Source: Arthrobacter sp. APC 3897
GTDB lineage: Bacteria > Actinomycetota > Actinomycetes > Actinomycetales > Micrococcaceae
NCBI RefSeq assembly: GCF_030407495.1
Contig: NZ_JASDDG010000034.1
Coordinates: forward strand, 1 to 52,410
Length of the DNA stretch: 52,410 nucleotides
Direction of reading: 5' to 3'
Below the pieces are notes generated by a model. That model was given only the letters and a program-made list of their open reading frames with translations, searched no databases and was not told the DNA's origin. The translations under genes were made by a program, and so were the position numbers. Shown here in pieces: positions 33,689 to 41,705 of the stretch; position 1 is the first letter of the stretch, and each line of letters begins with the position of its first letter.

Positions 33689-34324
33689 TTACTGCCACTT
33701 CTTATTCGCAGCGATCTCCAGAAGCGGCAGGTCAGCCGGGGTATCGACGTCCAGCCCGTCAGCAAGGTCAGAACAATCGACGACGTCGATGAGTGACGGG
33801 TTGGCGTGCAGGTAAGCCCTGGCGCCGGCGTCTGCTTCCGCCGTCTCCGCGGCAGCAGCTGCCAGGACCGGGTCAAAAACCAGCGGGTGGCCGCGGCGAA
33901 GATTTCCGGACCCCGGGTGCCGGTAGCCGGCGGCGGTAATCCGGCCGGGCTGATGGCGTCCGGCCAGCCGGCCAACGACGGCGGCGCTCACCCCGGGCTG
34001 GTCGCCGAGCGCCACCAGCAGCGCCCGGGCCCCCGGGTGGTCCGCAAGCGCGGCGGCGACACCGAGGGAAAACGAGGATCCTAGTCCGGTACCCCAGGAC
34101 GGGTTGACAATGATGCCGGCGCGGTCCAGCTGTGCCCGGGCCAGCACCCGGTCGGCCTCGGCGCCCAGGACCACGGAAACGTCAGTGCAGCCGCCGCCGA
34201 GAAGCTGCATGAGGATGTGTTCAATCAGCGGCCTGCCCCGGAAGGGCAGCAGTGCTTTGGTACCCAGGCCTAAACGGGTGCCCGCTCCGGCCGCCAGCAC
34301 AAGGCCGATCACCGGGGCGGGCAC
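33689..34324 (-). CDS. MobA-like molybdenum-cofactor/NTP nucleotidyltransferase
   Basis: 211 residues. The N-terminal nucleotide-binding motif LAAGAGTRLGLGTKALL (about 10-26) and the GDQPG metal-binding segment are those of MobA/MocA-type transferases. It probably transfers a nucleotide to a small acceptor, such as molybdopterin cytidylyl or guanylyl transfer or 2-phospholactate-type activation. The start is four bases after the stop of the DUF4193 gene, so they are co-transcribed. The acceptor is unknown, and no molybdenum enzyme lies in the window. Confidence 0.8.
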   Translation of the reverse strand: MPAPVIGLVLAAGAGTRLGLGTKALLPFRGRPLIEHILMQLLGGGCTDVSVVLGAEADRVLARAQLDRAGIIVNPSWGTGLGSSFSLGVAAALADHPGARALLVALGDQPGVSAAVVGRLAGRHQPGRITAAGYRHPGSGNLRRGHPLVFDPVLAAAAAETAEADAGARAYLHANPSLIDVVDCSDLADGLDVDTPADLPLLEIAANKKWQ

Positions 34325-34328
34325 GATA

Positions 34329-34634
34329 TCAGCCTTCGCAGTCAGAGCAGTACTTCATGCCGTTCTTTTCCAGGGCCACCTGGGAGCGGTGGCGAACCAG
34401 GAAACAGGACGCGCAGGTGAATTCGTCATCCTGCGCCGGAACCACGCGGACCAGCAGTTCCTCGCCGGAGAGGTCAGCGCCGGGAAGTTCAAAACTCTCA
34501 GCAGCCTCCGTTTCGTCAACGTCTACGGCGGTGGCGGACGGGGTCACACTGCGCTGGGCCTGCAGCTCTTCAAGGGACGCGGTGGATGCTCCGTCGTCCT
34601 CGGTCTTGCGCGGTGCGTCGTAATCTGTCGCCAT
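34329..34634 (-). CDS. DUF4193 family protein
   Basis: 101 residues. The N-terminal half is acidic and variable. The C-terminal half has ELLVRVVPAQDDEFTCASCFLVRHRSQ and ends YCSDCEG, giving two CxxC pairs that could bind zinc. This is the DUF4193 pattern, widespread in actinobacteria and of unknown function. The gene precedes the nucleotidyltransferase with a 4-bp gap. Confidence 0.85.
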   Translation of the reverse strand: MATDYDAPRKTEDDGASTASLEELQAQRSVTPSATAVDVDETEAAESFELPGADLSGEELLVRVVPAQDDEFTCASCFLVRHRSQVALEKNGMKYCSDCEG

Positions 34635-34757
34635 CTTCTTTGGCTCACACTCCTATTTTCAGCTCATTGTTGGGATCCGGCCTTGATCGTAACGGATGGA
34701 TGCCAACTCCCCCGTTTCCGGGGGCAACAATCCGGAAATATTAGCCGCAGGCACGCC

Positions 34758-34791
34758 GAAGGGACGCTCCGCGTGCACGGAACGCCCCTTC
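34758..34791 (-). terminator. Imperfect stem-loop after the YtxH-like gene
   Basis: GAAGGG, CG and TCCG pair with CGGA, CG and CCCTTC across a small loop, 23 bp past the stop of the YtxH-like gene. It lacks a T-run, so it is a weak candidate. Confidence 0.4.
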
Positions 34792-34813
34792 AGAGAATCT
34801 GTCTGGGGTTTTG

Positions 34814-35182
34814 CTACGGCTTCTTGGGCTCGGGCTGCACCTCGGCCGGAGCCATGGTGTGGTTGCCGCCAGTGGTGAAGGATCCGTTGGAAGCGGAGCC
34901 GGTTCCGCTTGCCTCAGCGGGCTTGGGGGCGGACGAACCCGCCGAGGAGGCGGGCTTGCCTGTATCTGCTGAAGAAGAGACCTTGTCCTTTGCTGTGGAA
35001 GCCGCCTCGGATACCTTCTCCTGCAGGCCGGGCGCCTTTTCCTTTGCCCACTCCGTGCCGTGCGAAACGGTGTCCTGGACCTTGGGGTCCTTCCACAGTT
35101 CCATCAGTTTTTCGCGGCCGGCCTTGGAACCGAGCAGGTAGCCAACGCCTGCGCCGGCCAGGAATACGAATTTCTTAACCAT
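34814..35182 (-). CDS. YtxH-domain-like small membrane-anchored protein
   Basis: 122 residues. It begins MVKKFVFLAGAGVGYLLGSKAGREK, the Gly-rich membrane segment of YtxH-like stress proteins. An amphipathic charged helix follows (to about residue 70), then a Ser/Ala/Pro-rich tail that looks disordered. The ATG at 35182 has GAGGAG upstream and excludes the in-frame start at 35245. Such proteins are often induced by stress; the role is unknown. Confidence 0.75.
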   Translation of the reverse strand: MVKKFVFLAGAGVGYLLGSKAGREKLMELWKDPKVQDTVSHGTEWAKEKAPGLQEKVSEAASTAKDKVSSSADTGKPASSAGSSAPKPAEASGTGSASNGSFTTGGNHTMAPAEVQPEPKKP

Positions 35183-35315
35183 GGTGCTCCTCATTCCTGC
35201 CCCGGGTAGGGACATAGCGAATAACGTCAGGGTGTTCATACGCACACTACCGCCGGAAGCGGAAGAATCAACAGCAACCTTACTATGTCCTGGCCGGTTC
35301 CGCTGACAGGTGTTC

Positions 35316-35750
35316 CTAGCCGCCCATCAGGCGGGAGCGGATGAGAAACCGCTTGCCCTCCGGAGCTTCGACGGAAAAGCCGCTCCCCCGGCCCGGGACC
35401 ACGTCCACCGTCAGGTGAGTGTGCTTCCAGTATTCGAACTGTTCCAGGGACATCCAAAAGTCCAGGTGCTCCCCCGGTGACAGCTCAAATGTTCCCAGCA
35501 GCACATCCGCTTCAGAGGTTATGAAATCTCCGGCCGGATAGCACATGGGCGAAGAACCGTCGCAGCAGCCGCCCGACTGATGGAACATCAGCGGTCCGTG
35601 CTGTTCTCTCAGCTGCAGCAGCAGCTCCTGCGCCGCAGGCGTCAACGCCACCCGGGAAAAGGCTTCCCCGGGCAGAGTGACGGCGGCGTCCAGCACTCCG
35701 GCAGGCCGAGCTGCGGCGTGGCGGGTGTCTGCCTGCTCATTGGCAACCAT
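35316..35750 (-). CDS. DUF779 family protein
   Basis: 144 residues. It contains MFHQSGGCCDGSSPMCYPAGDF, three clustered cysteines that could bind metal, and WKHTHLTVDVVPGRGSGFSVEAPEG. This is the DUF779 pattern, usually next to acetaldehyde dehydrogenase genes. The ATG overlaps the adhP stop by one base (TGATG). Placement as third gene of an alcohol/aldehyde operon suggests an accessory role for one of the two dehydrogenases. No catalytic role is known. Confidence 0.85.
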   Translation of the reverse strand: MVANEQADTRHAAARPAGVLDAAVTLPGEAFSRVALTPAAQELLLQLREQHGPLMFHQSGGCCDGSSPMCYPAGDFITSEADVLLGTFELSPGEHLDFWMSLEQFEYWKHTHLTVDVVPGRGSGFSVEAPEGKRFLIRSRLMGG

Positions 35751-36769
35751 CAGTACCGGACAACCACCCGTCCGTCGACCCTGCCCTGCTCCAGCTCCTC
35801 AAACACGGCGTTGATCTCGTCGAGGTTCCGGGTGCTCACCTTCGGGTGGATGAGGCCGCGGTCATAGAAATCTATGGCCTCGGCGAGGTCCTGTCTGGTC
35901 CCCACAATTGAACCGCGGATGGTCAGACCCTTGAGCACGATGTCGAAGATAGGTGCCGGAAAGTCGCCCGGCGGAAGGCCCACGAAGACAATGGTGCCGC
36001 CGCGCCGGGCCATGCCGATCGCCTGGCCGAACGCCGAGGGATGGACCGCCGTCACCAGCACGGCATGTGCACCGCCGATCTTGGACTGGATCGCCTCGAT
36101 GGGGTCCTCGTTGCTTGCATTGACCACCACTTCGGCACCGAATGACGCAGCGAGCTCCAGCTTGTCGTCAGCGATGTCCACTGCAGCCACCCGCAGGCCC
36201 ATGGCCTTGGCATACTGAACCGCAACATGGCCCAGCCCGCCAACCCCGGAGATCACCACCCATTGGCCGGGCCGTGCTTCGCTGACCTTCAACCCCTTAT
36301 AAACAGTCACTCCGGCACACAGCACCGGAGCGATTTCCACCGGGTCCGCCCCCTCGGGGATGCGGGCGGCAAATTTGGCGTCAACCAGCATGTATTCTCC
36401 GAAGGACCCGTTAACGCTGTAGCCGCCGTTCTGCTGCTGCTCGCAGAGCGTCTCCCACCCGGTCCGGCAGTATTCACAAACGCCGCAGGCGGACCACAGC
36501 CAGGCATTGCCCACCATGTCTCCCACCGATATGTCCGTCACGCCCTCTCCAACCGCTACAACTTCACCAACGCCTTCGTGGCCGGGGATGAAAGGCGGAG
36601 CGGGTTTCACCGGCCAGTCGCCCTGGGCGGCGTGCAGGTCAGTGTGGCACACGCCGGTGGTGACCAGCTTGACGAGCACCTGGCCGGGCCCGGGCTCCGG
36701 AACCGCTGTTTCTTCCACTGACAGTTCTTCTCCGAGTGCATTGACTACGGCTGCTCGCATATTTGCCAT
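35750..36769 (-). CDS. adhP: Zinc-dependent alcohol dehydrogenase (AdhP type)
   Basis: 339 residues, standard MDR length. The catalytic zinc ligand is Cys41 in GVCHTDLH and the GHE motif is at 63-65. The structural zinc cysteines are in CGVCEYCRTGWETLC, and the NAD-binding fold in SGVGGLGHVA. It oxidises primary alcohols, probably ethanol, to aldehydes. It lies 59 bp after exaC and is coupled to DUF779, so alcohol is passed to aldehyde and then to acid by adjacent gene products. A second ATG three codons in is also possible. Confidence 0.92.
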   Translation of the reverse strand: MANMRAAVVNALGEELSVEETAVPEPGPGQVLVKLVTTGVCHTDLHAAQGDWPVKPAPPFIPGHEGVGEVVAVGEGVTDISVGDMVGNAWLWSACGVCEYCRTGWETLCEQQQNGGYSVNGSFGEYMLVDAKFAARIPEGADPVEIAPVLCAGVTVYKGLKVSEARPGQWVVISGVGGLGHVAVQYAKAMGLRVAAVDIADDKLELAASFGAEVVVNASNEDPIEAIQSKIGGAHAVLVTAVHPSAFGQAIGMARRGGTIVFVGLPPGDFPAPIFDIVLKGLTIRGSIVGTRQDLAEAIDFYDRGLIHPKVSTRNLDEINAVFEELEQGRVDGRVVVRY

Positions 36770-36828
36770 GAGGTCCTCATCTCTTCGACACGCAGGGGTC
36801 TGTTCAGCGTAGGTTCGGTTGGCCGGGG

Positions 36829-38352
36829 TTAGAAGAAGCCCTGCTTGTTTTCGGCGTAGCTGACCAGCAGGTTCTTTGTCTGCTGGTAGTGGTCCAGCAT
36901 CATGGCGTGGTTCTCGCGGCCGATGCCGGAGGACTTGTACCCGCCGAACGCCGCGTGCGCGGGGTACGCGTGGTAGTTGTTTACCCAGACCCGGCCGGCC
37001 TGGATGTCCCGTCCGGCACGGTACGCCGTGTTCCCGTTGCGGGCCCAGACACCGGCTCCCAGCCCGTAAAGGGTGTCGTTGGCGATCGCCAGTGCCTCTC
37101 CGTAGTCGGAGAACCGGGTCACTGACACCACCGGGCCGAAGATCTCTTCCTGGAAGATGCGCATATTGTTGGTGCCTTCAAACACCGTGGGCTTGACGTA
37201 GAAACCGCCGGCGAGATCGCCGTCGAGGACCAGCCGTTCTCCGCCGGTGAGGACCTTCGCTCCCTCCTGATGGGCAATGTCCATGTAGGAGAGGATTTTC
37301 TCCAGCTGGTCATTAGAGGCCTGGGCACCCACCATGGTGTTGGTGTCCAGCGGGTTGCCCTGGATCATCTGCGCGGTCCGGGCCAGCGCATCGGACATGA
37401 AGGAGTCGTAAATGGATTCCTGGACCAGGGCCCGGGAGGGGCAGGTGCATACTTCGCCCTGGTTCAGGGCGAACATGTTGAAACCTTCCAGCGCCTTGTC
37501 ATAGAAGGCGTCGTCCTCCTGCGCTACGTCTGCGAAGAAAATGTTGGGGCTCTTGCCGCCCAGTTCCAGGGTGACCGGAATGAGGTTCTGGCTGGCGTAC
37601 TGCATGATCAGCCGGCCGGTGGTGGTTTCCCCCGTGAACGCGATTTTGCGGATCCGCTTGGAGGATGCCAGCGGTTTGCCGGCCTCAACTCCGAAGCCGT
37701 TGACCACGTTGAGCACGCCGGCAGGCAGGATGTCAGCAATCAGCTCCATGAGCACCATGATCGAGGCCGGGGTCTGTTCCGCCGGTTTCAGTACAATCGC
37801 GTTGCCCGCGGCGAGCGCCGGGGCCAGTTTCCACACTGCCATCAGAATGGGGAAGTTCCACGGGATAATCTGCCCCACCACGCCCAGCGGCTCGTGGAAG
37901 TGGTAGGCCGTGGTGTCGTCGTCAATCTGGGAGAGGGTGCCCTCCTGGGCGCGGACGGCTCCGGCGAAGTAGCGGAAGTGGTCCACGGCCAGCGGCATAT
38001 CCGCGGCCAGCGTCTCACGGACGGGTTTGCCGTTGTCCCAGGTCTCGGCGACAGCGAGCATTTCGAGGTTTTCCTCAATGCGGTCGGCGATGCGGTTCAG
38101 GATTTGTGCCCGCTCCGCCACGGAGGTCTTGCCCCACGACGGCGCGGCCTTGTGTGCCGCATCCAGTGCCAGATCGATGTCCTCCGAGGTACCCCTGGCT
38201 ACTTCGCAGAAGACCTTGCCGGTGACCGGAGAAACGTTCTCAAAGTACCCGCCCTTGACCGGAGGCACCCATTCGCCGCCAATCCAATTCTCGTAGCGGG
38301 GCTTGAAGGAAAGTTTGGAACCCTCGGTGCCGGGCTGTGCATATACGGTCAT
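36829..38352 (-). CDS. exaC: NAD-dependent acetaldehyde dehydrogenase (ExaC-type)
   Basis: 507 residues of the ALDH superfamily. The catalytic Cys is in [11 protein letters not shown], the active-site Glu in LELGGKSPN, and the NAD segment [13 protein letters not shown] precedes FTGETTTG. This long ALDH resembles acetaldehyde dehydrogenase AcoD/ExaC. It is the first gene of the operon with adhP and DUF779. A dyad sits about 60 bp upstream in the divergent region, and a dedicated GAF regulator lies nearby at 40.2-41.6 kb. Confidence 0.92.
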   Translation of the reverse strand: MTVYAQPGTEGSKLSFKPRYENWIGGEWVPPVKGGYFENVSPVTGKVFCEVARGTSEDIDLALDAAHKAAPSWGKTSVAERAQILNRIADRIEENLEMLAVAETWDNGKPVRETLAADMPLAVDHFRYFAGAVRAQEGTLSQIDDDTTAYHFHEPLGVVGQIIPWNFPILMAVWKLAPALAAGNAIVLKPAEQTPASIMVLMELIADILPAGVLNVVNGFGVEAGKPLASSKRIRKIAFTGETTTGRLIMQYASQNLIPVTLELGGKSPNIFFADVAQEDDAFYDKALEGFNMFALNQGEVCTCPSRALVQESIYDSFMSDALARTAQMIQGNPLDTNTMVGAQASNDQLEKILSYMDIAHQEGAKVLTGGERLVLDGDLAGGFYVKPTVFEGTNNMRIFQEEIFGPVVSVTRFSDYGEALAIANDTLYGLGAGVWARNGNTAYRAGRDIQAGRVWVNNYHAYPAHAAFGGYKSSGIGRENHAMMLDHYQQTKNLLVSYAENKQGFF

Positions 38353-38414
38353 GTTGCGCTCCTGGAGTTGTGACGTCGGTGTCTTTTTCCGTCGGTGGAC
38401 TGAGCATAGGCGCG

Positions 38415-38435
38415 GCTACGTTGCATCTACGTAGC
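38415..38435. promoter_or_regulatory. Dyad operator in the exaC/MFS divergent region
   Basis: Perfect 7-bp arms GCTACGT and ACGTAGC with a 7-base spacer containing TGCA. It lies 63 bp upstream of exaC and 94 bp upstream of the divergent MFS gene. The symmetric spacing fits a dimeric regulator; the GAF-domain protein is the obvious local candidate. Confidence 0.6.
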
Positions 38436-38528
38436 ACGAAGGATGGTGCAGCTGCCCGTAAAGGCATTACTGTTGCCGTGGGCAATTACTCCGGCCCTGC
38501 CCCCGGACAGATCTCATAAGGACGGCGC

Positions 38529-40196
38529 ATGGCTACCGAAGGCAATACCGGCGGCGGAACCCCGGGGACCAGCCGCTACGTCCGTTACCGGTGGTGGGGC
38601 CTGCTCGCCATCAGCCTCGGCGTAGCCATGATCATCATGGACGCCACCATTGTTTCGGTGGCAGTGCCCTCAATCGTGGGTGACCTGGGCATCTCCAGCA
38701 CCCAGATCCAGTGGGTTCAGGAAATCTATACCCTGCTCTTCGCCGCGCTGCTCCTGACCTGGGGCCGGATCGCGGACCGGGTGGGACGACGGCGGGTGAT
38801 GCTGGCCGGCGTCGTCCTGTTTGTTGCGGCGAGCATACTGTGCGCCCTCGCCGAGTCCGGCGGCGTTCTGATCCTGGGGCGCGCCATCCAGGGGCTGGGC
38901 GGATCCATGATCCTGCCGACAACACTGGCTCTGCTGAACGCCAATTTCCAGGGACGCGAACGCGGCATCGCCTTCGCCGTCTGGGGATCAACGATCGGCG
39001 GCATGGCGGCTGTCGGTCCGCTGCTGGGCGGCTGGCTGACCGAGAATGCCAGCTGGCGCTGGGCTTTCGGCATCAACATCCCGGTTGGTGTCCTGGTTGT
39101 GGGCGGACTGCTGCTGTTTGTCGCGGAGTCCTCCGAGCCCGTAGCCGGTGCGGCCCAGCGGCTGGACCTGGGCGGAGCCGCCCTGTCCATTGTCGGCTTC
39201 GGCGCGCTGGTGTTCGGGCTGATCGAAGGCCGAACCTACGGCTGGTGGACAGCGTCTGAGGACGCCCTGTTCCAGGTGGGGAGCCTTTCCCCTGTTCCGC
39301 TGGCCTTCCTGCTGGCGGCCGTTGCCCTGACGTGTTTTGTACTGCTGCAGCGCTCGCGGACGGCTGCGGGGAAGGGCGTCATCCTCGATCTGTCCCTGTT
39401 CCGGATCCCGTCCTTCGCCAACGGCAACATCACCGCGCTCATTGTCAGCTTCGGTGAGTTTGGCCTGATCCTCTCCCTGCCGCTGTGGTTCCAGAACGTG
39501 CTGGGCTTTACCGCTTTCCAGGCCGGCCTGGCTCTGCTGCCGCTGGCTGCGGGTTCCTTCCTCGCCAGCGGAGGCGTGGCGGCCCTGGCCCGGAGGTTCA
39601 GCCCTATCCTGGTGGTGCGGATGGGACTGGGGCTGGAGATCCTAAGCATTGCCGCCCTGGCGCTGCTGATCCGCCCGGACAGTACTGCTTGGCTTACCTC
39701 CCCGATTCTGCTGGTTTACGGCATCGGCGTGGGACTGGCCACTGCCCAGCTCACTTCCGTGGTCCTGGCCGAAGTTCCCGTCGCCAGGAGCGGACAGGGG
39801 TCGGCCACCCAAAGTACAGCCCGGCAGACCGGATCAGCGCTCGGTATCGCGGTGCTGGGAACGGCATTCTTCTCCACCCTGCGCACAGGCACCGAGGACC
39901 GGGTCGCGGATGCCGTTGCCGGCAACCCGCAGCTGGGTGCTGTCGTGGATTCCGTCAATGCAACCTCCGGCGGCAGCATCTCTGCCCTGGCGGCGGATCC
40001 ACAGACCGCTTTCGTGGCGGACGCTGCCCGGGAAGCCATGACCGACGGGGCATCGCTGGCGGGGTGGATCGCCGCTGCCGCACTGTTGATTGGGTTCGTG
40101 ACCAGTCTGCGCATCAAGCCGGTCATCGGGCCGCAGGCCGGTGAGCCTGCCGGGGTGCGTGCTCCGGAGGAGGGCCCCGCGGCTCACTCCGCCTAA
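38529..40196 (+). CDS. MFS efflux transporter, DHA2 family (14 TM)
   Basis: 555 residues with about fourteen membrane helices. The motif-A loop GRIADRVGRRRVMLAG after helix 2 and the antiporter segment GWLTENASWRWAFGINIPVG are diagnostic of drug:proton antiporters of the EmrB/QacA group. AAGGAC precedes the ATG. The gene is divergent from exaC and shares its control region. The substrate is unknown. It ends 16 bp before the end of the convergent regulator. Confidence 0.88.
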   Translation: MATEGNTGGGTPGTSRYVRYRWWGLLAISLGVAMIIMDATIVSVAVPSIVGDLGISSTQIQWVQEIYTLLFAALLLTWGRIADRVGRRRVMLAGVVLFVAASILCALAESGGVLILGRAIQGLGGSMILPTTLALLNANFQGRERGIAFAVWGSTIGGMAAVGPLLGGWLTENASWRWAFGINIPVGVLVVGGLLLFVAESSEPVAGAAQRLDLGGAALSIVGFGALVFGLIEGRTYGWWTASEDALFQVGSLSPVPLAFLLAAVALTCFVLLQRSRTAAGKGVILDLSLFRIPSFANGNITALIVSFGEFGLILSLPLWFQNVLGFTAFQAGLALLPLAAGSFLASGGVAALARRFSPILVVRMGLGLEILSIAALALLIRPDSTAWLTSPILLVYGIGVGLATAQLTSVVLAEVPVARSGQGSATQSTARQTGSALGIAVLGTAFFSTLRTGTEDRVADAVAGNPQLGAVVDSVNATSGGSISALAADPQTAFVADAAREAMTDGASLAGWIAAAALLIGFVTSLRIKPVIGPQAGEPAGVRAPEEGPAAHSA

Positions 40197-40212
40197 CCTG
40201 CCGCGGTGCGGG

Positions 40213-41562
40213 TCAGCCCAGTTCGGCCTCGATACGCTGGAGGCCCGCCATTATCGAGGCTTTCCGCGGCGAGCGCTCCGGAAGCAGCCGGAGTGCGCGG
40301 GACCAGGCTTCGACGTCGTCCCTGCCCTCCGGCAGGGCCAAGTACTCCAGCAGGGAATCCGGACCGGCGTCGGAGAGCATGGCCTCGCGCAGGACCATGC
40401 TTACTTCGCTGCGGAGGGCTGTAATGGCGGGTGCATCCGAACGTGGGAGGACCGGCCCCCGGTAGAGGCCCAGGGCAAGCCGGTAGGCGCCGTTCTCCAG
40501 GTATCCAAGCACCTGTTTGGCGTCAATAACCACTTCGTGCGGAAGCCGGTAGGGCCGGGACTGCGGTACAAGCGGTGGTTCGGGCGAGCCCTGGCTGTGC
40601 TTTCCCAGCAGGTTCCGCAGCCGCAGCATTTCCGCACGGACGGTGCTGACCGAGGTGCTTTCGGGGTAGACCATGACCGAGAGTTCATCAGCGGTGAGCC
40701 CGGCGGGATGCAGAGCCAGGAGCGTGAGCAGTTCAGCGTGCCGGGTACTCAGCGTCGCGGGACGGCCGCCAACATTGACCACGGCCGGATCACGGCCCAG
40801 GATTTGCAGGCTGTCCTGCCGAAGCAGGTTCCGGCGCTGCGGACGCGGTGCTGAACCCACCACGCGCGGGCGCCGGCGCCTGCTGCGGCCGGCCTCCTGG
40901 AGCCGTTCCACTTTTAGCTGGGATTCCGCAGCGGCCACCGTGGCTTCAACCAGCGCCAGGGTGTGGGCTGCCACGGCTTCGTCCCTGCCGGTGATGTCGA
41001 CGACGCCGATGAGGGTTCCCGTGTCCGGATCATGCACGGGTACTGCGGTGCAGCTCCACGAGTGGACCTGGCGGCTGAAGTGTTCAGCTCCAATGATTTG
41101 AACGCTCTGCCCCGAGGCCAGTGCGGTTCCGGGGGCGCTTGTTCCTATGGAACGCTCGGACCAGTCCGTGCCGGGGATAAACAGCATTCGCTCCGCGAGC
41201 CGGCGTGCGTCGTCGTCGCCCTCCACCCACAGCAGCCGCCCGAGTTCGTCTCCCACGGCCACGAGGAGCCCGGTGTCGGTGCCGGGGCGGACCAGCAGCC
41301 GCCGGATGACCGGCATGACGGCTGCAAGCGGATGCGAGGTGCGGTACTCCGCCAGTTCGGATCCGGTAAACACCAGCTGCGGAACAGCCTCGTCCGGGTC
41401 TGCGTGGTGGCGCAGGGAACGCTGCCAGGATTCACGGACCGGGGGCCGGAGCCAGCGCGTCAGGCCGTCCGCGGAGCCAAGATTTTCGTGGGCGCGGAAA
41501 GCATCCCGCTGCAGGGCATCCGCGGTGCGCTGAGGCGGATCACCGTAGTCCTGATTGTGCAC
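40213..41562 (-). CDS. GAF-domain transcriptional regulator with winged-helix/BTAD-like C terminus
   Basis: 449 residues. Residues ~1-225 resemble the sensory half of AcoR-type activators: RESWQRSLRHHADPDEAV, then a GAF domain with GTDWSERSIGTSAPGTALASGQSVQ and FSRQVHSWSCTAVPVHDP. The AAA+ sigma-54 domain of AcoR is missing. Instead residues ~265-345 look like an OmpR/SARP-type winged helix (RPATLSTRHAELLTLLALHP, ADELSVMVYPESTSVSTVRAEMLRLR), followed by a helical BTAD-like tail. Location beside exaC-adhP suggests alcohol or aldehyde sensing. The ligand is unknown. Confidence 0.75.
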   Translation of the reverse strand: MHNQDYGDPPQRTADALQRDAFRAHENLGSADGLTRWLRPPVRESWQRSLRHHADPDEAVPQLVFTGSELAEYRTSHPLAAVMPVIRRLLVRPGTDTGLLVAVGDELGRLLWVEGDDDARRLAERMLFIPGTDWSERSIGTSAPGTALASGQSVQIIGAEHFSRQVHSWSCTAVPVHDPDTGTLIGVVDITGRDEAVAAHTLALVEATVAAAESQLKVERLQEAGRSRRRRPRVVGSAPRPQRRNLLRQDSLQILGRDPAVVNVGGRPATLSTRHAELLTLLALHPAGLTADELSVMVYPESTSVSTVRAEMLRLRNLLGKHSQGSPEPPLVPQSRPYRLPHEVVIDAKQVLGYLENGAYRLALGLYRGPVLPRSDAPAITALRSEVSMVLREAMLSDAGPDSLLEYLALPEGRDDVEAWSRALRLLPERSPRKASIMAGLQRIEAELG

Positions 41563-41589
41563 TGCCCCAACCTATCCACACCGATAAGG

Positions 41590-41631
41590 AGACTGTCCTG
41601 ACACCCGCAGGTGCAGGTGTCAGGACAGTCT
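41590..41631. repeat. Perfect 16-bp inverted repeat upstream of the GAF regulator
   Basis: Arms AGACTGTCCTGACACC (41590-41605) and its exact complement (41616-41631) with a 10-base loop. It lies 28 bp upstream of the regulator start and downstream of fprA. There is no T-run on either side, so it may be a terminator without U-tract, an operator or an RNA stem in the regulator leader. Confidence 0.75.
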
Positions 41632-41637
41632 ACTCAT

Positions 41638-41675
41638 GCCGCTTCGATCCCTTCCACGGAAAGGGGTGAAGCGGC
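41638..41675. terminator. Stem-loop after fprA
   Basis: GCCGCTTC (41638-41645) pairs with GAAGCGGC (41668-41675), with inner pairs CCCTT/AAGGG. It sits 30 bp past the fprA stop on the minus strand. A T-rich tail (TTTGTTTTG) is on the plus-strand side only, so its use by fprA is uncertain. Confidence 0.45.
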
Positions 41676-41705
41676 GGTGTTTGTTTTGTCAGGGGTGCGG
41701 CGCGG

